Source of the DNA: an uncultured Anaerolineaceae bacterium
GTDB lineage: Bacteria > Chloroflexota > Anaerolineae > Anaerolineales > Anaerolineaceae
DNA length: 23,694 bases
NCBI GenBank assembly: GCA_937897615.1
Contig: CALCNO010000005.1
Location: 1-23,694 of the forward strand
Reading direction: 5' to 3'
A program made the position numbers and the translations under genes. The notes beneath the pieces were generated by a model, which searched no databases, was not told where the DNA came from, and saw only the letters and a list, made by a program, of their open reading frames with translations. Positions 1-7,134 of the stretch are shown here, one piece after another; the stretch's first letter is position 1, and each line of letters starts with the position of its first letter.

Positions 1-141
1 ATTCACGCCCTCGTAGATTTTGCCAGACGCTGTGAGCAGGGCAGCCCCGACGGCATAGTGCGAGTAAGGGGCATAGGCCCAACTGCGCACATTCAGTGCA
101 GTATCGATCAGCATCGTTTGTTGCTCGGGGGTCAGCGGCAT
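1..141 (-). CDS. cdd: Cytidine deaminase, N-terminal part (cut by left edge)
   Basis: Only the first 47 codons are in the window; the rest lies beyond the left edge. The translated start contains AYAPYSHYAVGAALL followed about ten residues later by EGVN. This matches the N-terminus of homotetrameric cytidine deaminases, where the YSxFxVGAAL strand and the GxNxE region form part of the nucleoside pocket. The zinc-binding HxE/PCxxC residues would be outside the window and cannot be checked. The enzyme hydrolyses cytidine and deoxycytidine to uridine and deoxyuridine in pyrimidine salvage in the cytosol. The ATG at 141 lies one base after the stop of the CorC-like gene, so it is probably the third gene of the glmU unit and translationally coupled. 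Confidence 0.85.
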   Translation of the reverse strand, partial: MPLTPEQQTMLIDTALNVRSWAYAPYSHYAVGAALLTASGKIYEGVN

Positions 142-142
142 A

Positions 143-1396
143 TCAGACCTCCACCGCGCCGGGTGCAGCCCGCCTGCACGCACGGATGCGGCCAATGCGC
201 CGCCCGCGCACCTCTTCCACCGTCAGCAGCCAATCTTCCACCTGCAGGGTATCGCCCACCACCGGCACACGCCCCACAGCAGCATACAAAACGCCGCCCA
301 GGGTATCCGTCTGATCAGAAACGAGGTCGGTGCCCAGTGCGTCATTAAAATCGTCCAGCGAAACACGCGCCTTGAAGAGATACTCCTCGTCGCTCACCTT
401 TTGGACAAGCACCTCTTCCTTCTGGTCATACTCATCGTGAATCTCGCCAACGATTTCTTCTACAATATCTTCCAGCGTTACCAGTCCGGCCATGCCGCCA
501 AATTCATCCACCACAATGGCAATATGCACGCCTTTGGCCTGCATCTCGCTCAACAGTTCGTCTACCTTCTTGGTCTCCGGCACATAATAGGCCGGGCGCA
601 GAAACTTGCGCAGCGAGGTTTTCTCGGCCGGGTTGGTCTGCCAGCGCAGCAGATCTTTGGCATACAGTACGCCAATGACGTTATCAATCACGTCATCATA
701 GACCGGCACACGTGAGTGCCCGGACTCAATGAGCGCGTTCACTGCCTGAGAAAGCGGCGTTCGCACTTCCAGTGCCAATACATCAATGCGCGGTACCATG
801 ATCTCGCGGCAAAGCGTATCGCCAAACTGAAAAATGGAGTAGATCATGCGCCGCTCACCGGCCTCCAGGCCGCCTTCCGGCTGCCCCACCTCAACCCAGC
901 GCCTTATCTCATCTTCACTGACCGCCCCTGGTGCACGCAGCGCCACACCGGCAGTTCCCTGCAAGCGCACCAGCAATGCACTCAGCGGGCTGAGCAGCCC
1001 ATCCAGCACACGCGCCAGCGGCGCCATTGCCAACGACCACTTTTCCGGGTTGTGCAGCGGCAGGCGTTCAAAGAGGAATTCGAGCATGAGCAGAAGAATG
1101 AGCAGGAGTGCAAAAGCTCCCACCCAGGCGGACGGCGCCAGGCTGATCCGTAACACCGAAAAAAGAGCAACGAACCCGGCGGCCACACCCAGATGCGCCA
1201 GCCCCACCAAGATGCGGAACGCAGCCCGCAGGCGGGGGCGCTCCACCAGTGTGATGATGCGCTCCACGCTGCGCGGGTTATGAGTCGCCAGGTCAGCCAG
1301 CAGTGGGATGCGGACGTTCAGCAGCGCCGCGCGGATAATGGTAAAGATGATGTCCAGGATCAGGAAAACCGCAATGAACGTTGTGGATATCCCCAT
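143..1396 (-). CDS. CorC/HlyC-type (CNNM-like) membrane protein with CBS pair
   Basis: This 417-residue protein has the CNNM/CorC layout. The N-terminal third is hydrophobic, with membrane segments near residues 5-27, 62-84 and 92-112. A cytosolic pair of CBS domains follows at about 200-325; IMVPRIDVLAL, SGHSRVPVYDD and VVDEFGGMAGLVTLEDIVEE are the recognisable motifs. The C-terminal CorC_HlyC domain covers about 340-410. Family members act in Mg2+ (or Co2+) efflux and homeostasis, with the CBS pair binding adenine nucleotides. The old name hemolysin does not describe a toxin here. I chose the ATG at 1396, which overlaps the glmU stop by one base (TGATG) and has AAAGG six bases upstream; a GTG at 1399 is the alternative. 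The actual transported ion cannot be told from sequence. Confidence 0.88.
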   Translation of the reverse strand: MGISTTFIAVFLILDIIFTIIRAALLNVRIPLLADLATHNPRSVERIITLVERPRLRAAFRILVGLAHLGVAAGFVALFSVLRISLAPSAWVGAFALLLILLLMLEFLFERLPLHNPEKWSLAMAPLARVLDGLLSPLSALLVRLQGTAGVALRAPGAVSEDEIRRWVEVGQPEGGLEAGERRMIYSIFQFGDTLCREIMVPRIDVLALEVRTPLSQAVNALIESGHSRVPVYDDVIDNVIGVLYAKDLLRWQTNPAEKTSLRKFLRPAYYVPETKKVDELLSEMQAKGVHIAIVVDEFGGMAGLVTLEDIVEEIVGEIHDEYDQKEEVLVQKVSDEEYLFKARVSLDDFNDALGTDLVSDQTDTLGGVLYAAVGRVPVVGDTLQVEDWLLTVEEVRGRRIGRIRACRRAAPGAVEV

Positions 1397-2736
1397 CACT
1401 TGCCTTTCAATTTGCGCGCCGGCACACCCACTACCACATCGCCATCAGGCACATCGTGAGTGACCACCGAACCGGCGCCGGTGTGCGCTCCCTTGCCGAT
1501 TTTCACCGGGGCCACCAGCATGGTATCGCTGCCAATGAACGCCTCTGCGCCAATCTGGGTGGGGTGCTTGTGTTCGCCATCAAAGTTGCAGGTGATGGTG
1601 CCCGCGCCGATGTTAACATTCTCGCCAATCTCGGCGTTGCCAATGTAAGAGAAATGCCCCATCTTCACACCGGCAGCAAGGTGCGAATCCTTGACCTCAC
1701 CAAAATTGCCCATGTGCACATGGCTGCCTAAATGGGCACCCTTGCGCAGGTGGCAGAATGGCCCCATGCCCACATGGTCTTCAATGATCGCCTCCTCGAT
1801 AACCGAGGCCAGCAGTTTACAATCATCTCCTACCGTAGAACTGTGGATGAGTGTATTGGGGCCAAGCTCACAACGCTCGCCGATGACGGTGTTGCCCGTC
1901 AGGCGCGTACCCGGCAGTAGCAGCGTATCCTTGCCAATCTTCACGCCGGCCTCGATGTACACCTGCCCCGGGTCGGTCATGGAAACGCCCGCCAGCATGT
2001 GAGCACGGTTGATGCGCCGGCGTACCACCGCTTCTGCTTCCGCAAGGTGCACGCGGTTATTAATCCCCAATACTTCGTCTTTATCCGCCAGCAAAATAGT
2101 GCGCACCTCCTGGTGCTGCGTCACAGCAGCTTCCACCAGATCAGTGAGGTAGTACTCCCCTTTGGGAGACAGCTTAATGTGTTTCAGTGCTTTCCACAGC
2201 CAGGAAGATTTAAAGCAGTAAGCGCCCACGTTACATTCATCAATCTGCAATTGCTCCGGGGTAGCGTGTGCTTCTTCGATGATGGAACGCACGCTGCCAT
2301 CGGCTGCCCGCAGAATCCTGCCGAAACCATGCGAATCCTGCAAATGCACGGTGAGCATCGTCATGGGAGCTTGTGTTGCCAGTTGGTCCTCCACCATACG
2401 CTGAAGGGTCTCGCGCGTTAGCAGCGGCATATCTGCAGCCACCACCAGCACCAGCCCTTCATAACCGGCAAATGCCTTTTCGGCTGCCAGCACGGCATGC
2501 GCCGTACCCAGGCGTTTTTCCTGCAGGGCAAACACTGCCTTCTCGCCCACAGCCTGGCGCACATCCTCAGCGCCGTTGCCAACCACCACTACCGGCTTCT
2601 CAGTGCCAATGGCTGCTGCGGTTTCCAGCGCATACTGAATGAGGGGCTTTCCATTTAGGAGATGCAACACTTTGGGCAGATCAGAGACCATGCGTGTGCC
2701 CTGCCCGGCAGCCAGAATAATTGTGGTAATTTTCAT
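1396..2736 (-). CDS. glmU: Bifunctional UDP-GlcNAc pyrophosphorylase / GlcN-1-P acetyltransferase
   Basis: The enzyme acetylates glucosamine-1-phosphate with acetyl-CoA and then transfers UMP from UTP, giving UDP-GlcNAc, the entry sugar nucleotide for peptidoglycan. The 446 residues match the usual 450-460. The uridylyltransferase domain (about 1-225) begins with IILAAGQGTRM and GKPLIQYAL. The left-handed beta-helix (about 250-446) shows hexapeptide repeats, the catalytic-histidine region VKMGHFSYIGNAEIG and GAGTITCNFDG. The ATG at 2736 has GAGGA seven bases upstream. A promoter candidate lies at 2757-2786. It heads the unit with the CorC-like gene and cytidine deaminase. The product supplies the same wall pathway that the PBP and murein-peptide genes further right act on. 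Confidence 0.96.
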   Translation of the reverse strand: MKITTIILAAGQGTRMVSDLPKVLHLLNGKPLIQYALETAAAIGTEKPVVVVGNGAEDVRQAVGEKAVFALQEKRLGTAHAVLAAEKAFAGYEGLVLVVAADMPLLTRETLQRMVEDQLATQAPMTMLTVHLQDSHGFGRILRAADGSVRSIIEEAHATPEQLQIDECNVGAYCFKSSWLWKALKHIKLSPKGEYYLTDLVEAAVTQHQEVRTILLADKDEVLGINNRVHLAEAEAVVRRRINRAHMLAGVSMTDPGQVYIEAGVKIGKDTLLLPGTRLTGNTVIGERCELGPNTLIHSSTVGDDCKLLASVIEEAIIEDHVGMGPFCHLRKGAHLGSHVHMGNFGEVKDSHLAAGVKMGHFSYIGNAEIGENVNIGAGTITCNFDGEHKHPTQIGAEAFIGSDTMLVAPVKIGKGAHTGAGSVVTHDVPDGDVVVGVPARKLKGK

Positions 2737-2756
2737 TGGGTTTCCTCAGTATTTGT

Positions 2757-2786
2757 ATTATCGCTTAAAACGCTGCGAGCGTTCAA
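2757..2786 (-). promoter_or_regulatory. Candidate glmU promoter
   Basis: Read on the minus strand, TTGAAC (2786-2781) and GATAAT (2762-2757) are 18 bases apart, resembling -35 and -10 boxes with four and five matches to consensus. The predicted start point would be near 2750, leaving a leader of about 14 bases that contains the GAGGA ribosome site of glmU. The -35 and spacer overlap a small hairpin (2769-2783), so tRNA termination and glmU initiation may be intertwined. The match is by eye. Confidence 0.45.
2767..2783 (-). terminator. Weak terminator-like hairpin between tRNA-Gln and glmU
   Basis: On the minus strand AACGCT and AGCGTT (2783-2778 and 2774-2769) pair around a CGC loop and are followed by a short T stretch, so it could end the tRNA transcript. 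The stem is only six pairs. An alternative seven-pair stem, GCGAGCG at 2810-2804 with CGCTCGC at 2781-2775, competes for the same bases. Read-through into glmU is quite possible. Confidence 0.3.
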
Positions 2787-2844
2787 CGCATATTCCGCCT
2801 GAGCGCTCGCTGTTCGTTGTTTTTCACTATCGAGGTTCGTCAGG

Positions 2845-2915
2845 CTGGGGCGCCTGGATTCGAACCAAGATCCACAGATCCAAAGTCTGGTGTGCTGCCG
2901 TTGCACCACGCCCCA
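2845..2915 (-). tRNA. tRNA-Gln (anticodon TTG)
   Basis: The minus strand folds as a 71-base cloverleaf. The acceptor stem pairs TGGGGCG (2915-2909) with CGCCCCA (2852-2846), with discriminator G at 2845; the U1-A72 pair is typical of bacterial tRNA-Gln. The D stem is GTGC/GCAC. The anticodon loop CTTTGGA (2885-2879) has anticodon TTG at 2883-2881. The T arm pairs CTTGG with CCAGG around TTCGAAT. CCA is not encoded. The outermost anticodon-stem pair (27-43) is a C-T mismatch in my fold, which may be real or may reflect a slightly different alignment. Confidence 0.93.
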
Positions 2916-2938
2916 AAGGTACTTCCTCGGTGGCTACG

Positions 2939-2968
2939 ATTTTAACACAAAAAGGACGCTTGTGTGAA
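2939..2968 (-). promoter_or_regulatory. Candidate tRNA-Gln promoter
   Basis: On the minus strand TTCACA (2968-2963, five of six to the -35 consensus) and TAAAAT (2944-2939, five of six to the -10 consensus) are 18 bases apart. The predicted start is about 17 bases before the mature tRNA 5' end. The spacer also carries a six-base inverted repeat (ACACAA/TTGTGT), which might instead be a weak end structure for the upstream lipoprotein gene. Confidence 0.55.
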
Positions 2969-2980
2969 ATCACGCCTCAC

Positions 2981-4945
2981 TTACGGGCAGGTTCCGGTGG
3001 CAGAGAGGTAGTAACTCTCCAGTGCGTTGATGCTGCTGCGGGCACTGACATCCAGCGAGACGCCGCACAAATCCGGCCGCGCCGCCATTACCTTGAGGTG
3101 ATAAAAGAGCGGCAATACCGGCAGGTCGTCATTGAAGATCGTCTGCGTAAGGCGGTTATCTGCATCAAAAGCTGCTGTATCCAGCCCGGCGCTGAGCTGG
3201 CGGCTGCAAGCCGCATCGTAATCCGCGTTGGAATAACCGGTCAGGTTCACGCCGCCATACTTGGCGCCCACCCAACTATTTTTTTCTGAGGGAATCTCGC
3301 TGGAAGAGTAGAGAAAGCAGGGCGGCTGTCTTCCGGTTGACCAGGCCAGTTCGGCCAGGTCAAAGGCACGCCCAAAGACCAGGCCATCCGGGCCGGAAGA
3401 GAACATCTCTGTGGCGGGCAGGTACTGTACCGTAGCCGCAATCCCGCACTCGGCAAGCGAGGAAACCACAATATCCGAAACACTTTCATGCAGGGCGCTG
3501 TCGGTAACATAGTAAGTAACTGAGAAAGTGGTGCCGTTCACCACTCCCTCAACTCCGCTGGAAACCCGCGGTGTGGCCGGGTCGTTATCGTTATCCACCC
3601 AGCCCACCTGATCAAGCAGGCTCATGCCCTGGGTCGGGTCGTGCGGCAGCACCGTCAGTCCGCTCACTGCATACGGATGTGTGGGCGGCAAATAAGTCGC
3701 CGGAATTTCCGAGCGGCTGTACATCACATCCTTGACGATCCTGTCGCGGTCAACACAATAAGCAAAGGCCTGGCGCGTGCGCAGATCACCAAAAAAGTCC
3801 TGCCGGTCAAGGTAAGGGTTGTAAACTTCATCATACGAAGCAGGCTTGATACCAAAATTGAGCGACTCCCACTCCGGCCCCTGGCCAAAGTAGAGTTTGG
3901 TCTTTCCGGCAATTTCCAACTCGCGCAGCGGCTGGATTTGCGTTTCCAGCCCCACAGACGTTTCCATCACGTCGCACTCACCGGTTACCAGCGGGGACAG
4001 GTCGGTCTCAGATAGACCGGGCGTAAAGCGGAAGACCAGCACGTCAAAGTATGGCAGGCCTTCAGCGGCGCGGAAGTAGTTAGGGTTCTTCACCAGGCGG
4101 ATATGGTCGCCGGCAGTCCATTCATCGATCTTGTACGGCCCCCAGCCCAATGGCGATTTATTGGCTTCATCGGCAGTGTTCATCTGTGCGGCGGTCATGC
4201 TCGCCAGCGTATGCTGCGGCAGAGGGGTCCAGAAAAAAGCCGAGGGGTTGGTGGTGAGATAGCCGGGTTTGCCCGTCCACTGCACGCTCTGCGCATCAAT
4301 GGCCGTGTAGGCTGCGGTACGTTTGATGAGGGTCTTGGAGGCGGCGGTGGCCGGATCAGCTGCCACAGTATAGGAGAACACCGAATCGTCGGCGGTAAGC
4401 AGTTGGCCATCAGACCAGGTAACACCGGCTTTGATCTTGAAATTCGCCGTCATCTGGGCTACCTTGAGTTCAGAGACACCGTCCCACTCCACGGCGCAGC
4501 TCAACGAGGTGCAGCCCTCAGGGAAGACCTTGACGCCTTTTTGCAGCGCAACTACATCCCCATCCACGTTGGCCACCTCATCCCCCGCGGTAACAGCGAT
4601 AGAAGAAAGGGTCACGCCGCCATTCTCCAGGGTAGGGAGCGCTTCCAGAATAACCGGCTGCGGCTCAAAATGGACTGTATCAATCGGCCCGTCATACAGG
4701 GCCTCCAGCACGCTCCACATGGCACGGCTGGATTCTTTGTAAAGGTATAGTGAAGAGGGTTCGTACCCCAGGCAGACCACCAGTGTTTTGAGTGGCACCG
4801 CGGTTGCCGTTGGCTGCGGTGTTGCAGTCGCCGGCGTCTCTGATGCCGAACTCCCCTGAGGGCCTTTACCGCAAGCAGTTAACATCACTGCCAGAATTAG
4901 AAACAGGGAGAGCGTTGCAAACAATCGTTGGCGTGATAAACTCAT
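2981..4945 (-). CDS. Peptide/oligopeptide ABC transporter substrate-binding lipoprotein (family 5)
   Basis: This 654-residue extracytoplasmic solute-binding protein belongs to SBP family 5 (OppA/DppA type). The lipoprotein signal is clear: a positive N-terminus, a hydrophobic core and the lipobox LTAC with Cys25, followed by an Ala/Thr/Pro-rich linker (about 30-50). Family-typical stretches are FKIKAGVTWSDGQLLTADD, the GPYKIDEWTAGDHIRLVKNPNYF block, and TRQAFAYCVDRDRIV. It is longer than the usual 530-580 residues, with an insertion after the first lobe begins (about 110-160, GDVVALQKGVKVFPEGC region). It has its own ribosome site (AAGGGA) and -10, and is separated from the transporter operon by a terminator. 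It may therefore serve the same permeases with another peptide specificity. The ligand cannot be told from sequence; metal-peptide or non-peptide ligands are possible in this family. Confidence 0.9.
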   Translation of the reverse strand: MSLSRQRLFATLSLFLILAVMLTACGKGPQGSSASETPATATPQPTATAVPLKTLVVCLGYEPSSLYLYKESSRAMWSVLEALYDGPIDTVHFEPQPVILEALPTLENGGVTLSSIAVTAGDEVANVDGDVVALQKGVKVFPEGCTSLSCAVEWDGVSELKVAQMTANFKIKAGVTWSDGQLLTADDSVFSYTVAADPATAASKTLIKRTAAYTAIDAQSVQWTGKPGYLTTNPSAFFWTPLPQHTLASMTAAQMNTADEANKSPLGWGPYKIDEWTAGDHIRLVKNPNYFRAAEGLPYFDVLVFRFTPGLSETDLSPLVTGECDVMETSVGLETQIQPLRELEIAGKTKLYFGQGPEWESLNFGIKPASYDEVYNPYLDRQDFFGDLRTRQAFAYCVDRDRIVKDVMYSRSEIPATYLPPTHPYAVSGLTVLPHDPTQGMSLLDQVGWVDNDNDPATPRVSSGVEGVVNGTTFSVTYYVTDSALHESVSDIVVSSLAECGIAATVQYLPATEMFSSGPDGLVFGRAFDLAELAWSTGRQPPCFLYSSSEIPSEKNSWVGAKYGGVNLTGYSNADYDAACSRQLSAGLDTAAFDADNRLTQTIFNDDLPVLPLFYHLKVMAARPDLCGVSLDVSARSSINALESYYLSATGTCP

Positions 4946-4971
4946 TTTGCATCCCTTCTTATGTTTCCAAT

Positions 4972-5000
4972 ATTATAAAGCATCGAATCAAACATAAAAA
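4972..5000 (-). promoter_or_regulatory. Candidate promoter of the second binding-protein gene
   Basis: A perfect TATAAT lies on the minus strand at 4977-4972. Seventeen bases upstream the -35 position falls in the T-rich tail of the preceding terminator (TTTTTA, three of six). The -10 is convincing and the -35 weak. The predicted leader is about 20 bases and contains the AAGGGA ribosome site. Confidence 0.45.
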
Positions 5001-5025
5001 AGACCCTGAGGAATCTCAGGGTCTT
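4996..5025 (-). terminator. Rho-independent terminator of the peptide transporter operon
   Basis: A perfect 11-bp stem (5000-5010 with 5015-5025) closes a four-base loop. On the minus strand it is followed at once by a run of T. It lies 20 bases after the last permease gene. Because the next gene (the second binding protein) starts just downstream with its own -10, this marks a real transcript boundary rather than a mid-operon hairpin. Confidence 0.9.
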
Positions 5026-5045
5026 GGCCAAAATCAAAGTCTTTA

Positions 5046-6035
5046 TTACTGTGTGCCCTGCAGGCGGGGATCAAAGGCATCGCGCAGGCCATCACCCAGG
5101 AAGGTGAATGCCAGCACGACGATTGCCACGCAGATGGCGGGGGTCAGCAACGCCCAGGGCTGTGCATTGATCGCGGTCTGCCCGTCGAGCAAAAGCCCAC
5201 CCCAGGAAGTGAGGAAGAAATCATTGGGGTTGGTGGAGGGACGCAAGCCAAGGCCAAGGTACCCCAAAATGGCTTCGGTGATAATCATGCCAGGGATGGT
5301 GGTGGCGGCAATAACGATAATCGGGCCCAGGCTGTTGGGCAGCAGGTGGCGGAACATGATGTGGCTATCCTTGGCGCCAATAGCCCGCGCGGCTTCAACA
5401 AATTCCTTTTCCTTGAGGGAGAGCACCTGGCCGCGCACAATACGCGCCACGCCCACCCAGTTGACAATTGCCAGGGCGCAGAACAACAGGAATAGGCCGT
5501 TGAGGAGTTGTCCTATTGCCGTGTCGCGCAGTGAAATCATTACGATGATGAAGAACAAAATGTCGGGGAAAGCGTAGATCACATCGGTAAAGCGCATCAG
5601 CAGGTTGTCAACCCAGCCGCCGGCATACCCGGAATAAAGGCCCACGATAGTGCCAATGAGGAGAATAAGAGCCGTGGGGATGAGGCCCACCACCATGGAA
5701 ACGCGTGCGCCATAGATGGTGCGACTCAAAACGTCACGCCCAAGTGTATCGGTGCCAAAAAGGAAGTCGGGGTTTCCAGCATCGCCGGTAGGGCCGCGTT
5801 CCACCCAGGCGGGGGGCAAAAAATCTTTGCCGGAGTTCATCTCAAGGGGGTTGTGCGGAACGATCTTGTTTGCAAACAGAGCACCCAGGAAGAAAACGAC
5901 AATGATAATCATAGCGGCCACCGCGCCTTTATTACGCACGAGGCGGAACCAGGCATCCTTGAGCAGGCTGCGCCGCGGGGTGGTCAGTTCGTTCAAACTG
6001 GCAATTGAAGTGGTTGTGTTATTTGTCTCTGCCAT
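5046..6035 (-). CDS. dppC: Peptide ABC transporter permease, DppC/OppC type
   Basis: This is the second membrane subunit of the peptide importer, 329 residues. A cytosolic tail of about 35 residues precedes the first membrane helix (GAVAAMIIIVVFFLGALFANKI). Then come the periplasmic FGTDTLGRDVLSRTIYGARVS block typical of DppC/OppC and a BPD_transp_1 region with five further helices. The EAA loop reads FVEAARAIGAKDSHIMFRHL, which docks on the ATPases. The protein ends FTFLGDGLRDAFDPRL, as expected for the family. AAGGAG lies eight bases before the ATG, and the gene starts 11 bases after the DppB-type stop. It is the last gene before the terminator at 4996-5025. Confidence 0.95.
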   Translation of the reverse strand: MAETNNTTTSIASLNELTTPRRSLLKDAWFRLVRNKGAVAAMIIIVVFFLGALFANKIVPHNPLEMNSGKDFLPPAWVERGPTGDAGNPDFLFGTDTLGRDVLSRTIYGARVSMVVGLIPTALILLIGTIVGLYSGYAGGWVDNLLMRFTDVIYAFPDILFFIIVMISLRDTAIGQLLNGLFLLFCALAIVNWVGVARIVRGQVLSLKEKEFVEAARAIGAKDSHIMFRHLLPNSLGPIIVIAATTIPGMIITEAILGYLGLGLRPSTNPNDFFLTSWGGLLLDGQTAINAQPWALLTPAICVAIVVLAFTFLGDGLRDAFDPRLQGTQ

Positions 6036-6046
6036 TTCATCACTCC

Positions 6047-7048
6047 TTAGTCTGTCAGCTTGATGCGGGGATCAAGGAAGACATAGACAATATCGACCAC
6101 CAGATTCATCACAGCCACGATCACCGCAAAGATGATCGTAGTGCCCATGATCATGGAATAGTCGCGGTTGCTGATAGCGTTTACATACGCGCGCCCCATA
6201 CCCGGGAAACCAAAAATGGTTTCAATGATAAATGATCCGGTAACCAGAAAGGCCAGCGCCGGCCCAAGGAAGGTGATCACGGGGATCATGGCGTTTTTGA
6301 TCATGTGGCGGTAGATGACCACACGTTCCGCCAGCCCTTTGGCACGGGCGGTGCGGATGTAGTCCATGCGCATCACTTCCAGCATGGAGGCGCGGGTAAG
6401 GCGCGCAGAGCGTGCCAGCGTGCCAAAGCCCAGCACCAGAGCAGGCAAAACCCAGACCGAGAAATCATCCCAACTGACAGGAATGACCGGAACTAATTTG
6501 AGTGTGGAAGCAAAGATGATGATCAGAAAAATCGCGATCACAAAGTTGGGCACAGAAATACCCACTGTGGCGATGAATAGGCTAATGTAATCAACCCAGG
6601 TATTTTGTTTGAGGGCAGAGATGACCCCAACCGGGATACCCACCCCCACCGCAAGGAGCAGTGCCAGAACACCCAGGCGCAGGGAATACCCTGCTTTGCT
6701 GTACAGGAAACTCTTTCCCACCGGGGGAGTAAACAGATATTGCTGCACGGTCATACCGCGCACGCGGTAAGAGGGGCCCATGTTGCCACAGATCAGGCCG
6801 CAGGTCCACTCTTTGGTGACCTGGTTGCGGCCACCGATCAGGTACGATGTAAATTGATAGAAAAGGGGTTTATCCAGGCCATAGAAAGCATTCAGGCGCG
6901 CCTGAGCCACTGCATCCACCTGGCGGGAACTGGGATCGCGATCCCACGGGCCGCCCGGCGCATTGTGCATCAGGATGAAGGTGAGTCCCGCAACGATCAG
7001 CACCACGGGAATCAACCACAGAATTCGCCTTGCAATATAACCTGTCAT
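6047..7048 (-). CDS. dppB: Peptide ABC transporter permease, DppB/OppB type
   Basis: This 333-residue first membrane subunit begins with the family-specific short helix and motif (IARRILWLIPVVLIVAGLTF, then MHNAPGGPWD). The transport domain contains the EAA loop YIRTARAKGLAERVVIYRHM and ends FLDPRIKLTD. The loop after the first helix is long (about residues 45-110) and carries two cysteines (CGLICGN). Such loops contact the binding protein in related importers. AGAGGTG is five bases before the ATG. It is downstream of a strong hairpin (7073-7106) separating it from the binding-protein gene and 11 bases upstream of the DppC-type gene. Confidence 0.95.
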   Translation of the reverse strand: MTGYIARRILWLIPVVLIVAGLTFILMHNAPGGPWDRDPSSRQVDAVAQARLNAFYGLDKPLFYQFTSYLIGGRNQVTKEWTCGLICGNMGPSYRVRGMTVQQYLFTPPVGKSFLYSKAGYSLRLGVLALLLAVGVGIPVGVISALKQNTWVDYISLFIATVGISVPNFVIAIFLIIIFASTLKLVPVIPVSWDDFSVWVLPALVLGFGTLARSARLTRASMLEVMRMDYIRTARAKGLAERVVIYRHMIKNAMIPVITFLGPALAFLVTGSFIIETIFGFPGMGRAYVNAISNRDYSMIMGTTIIFAVIVAVMNLVVDIVYVFLDPRIKLTD

Positions 7049-7072
7049 AAGACACCTCTAGCGTTCGGGTTT

Positions 7073-7106
7073 GTTAGCCGGCCTGGGGTAGCCCAGGCCG
7101 GCTAAC
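7073..7106 (-). repeat. 15-bp intercistronic hairpin between binding protein and permease genes
   Basis: A perfect inverted repeat, 7073-7087 with 7092-7106, closes a four-base loop. It sits in the 86-base gap between the binding-protein stop and the DppB-type start. No T run follows on the minus strand (the next bases are AAACCC), so it does not look like a full terminator. In other binding-protein operons similar hairpins protect the upstream mRNA from 3' exonucleases, giving more binding protein than permease; that role is inferred here. Confidence 0.85.
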
Positions 7107-7134
7107 CGTTCTACTTACGGATTACTGTCTTACT

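Noticed and set aside
2845..2915. Mobile-element attachment site at the tRNA
   Set aside because: No integrase gene or duplicated tRNA 3' end is visible on either side.
7073..7106. Intrinsic terminator inside the transporter operon
   Set aside because: Strong stem but no T tract on the transcribed strand, and the permease genes downstream have no separate promoter I can see.
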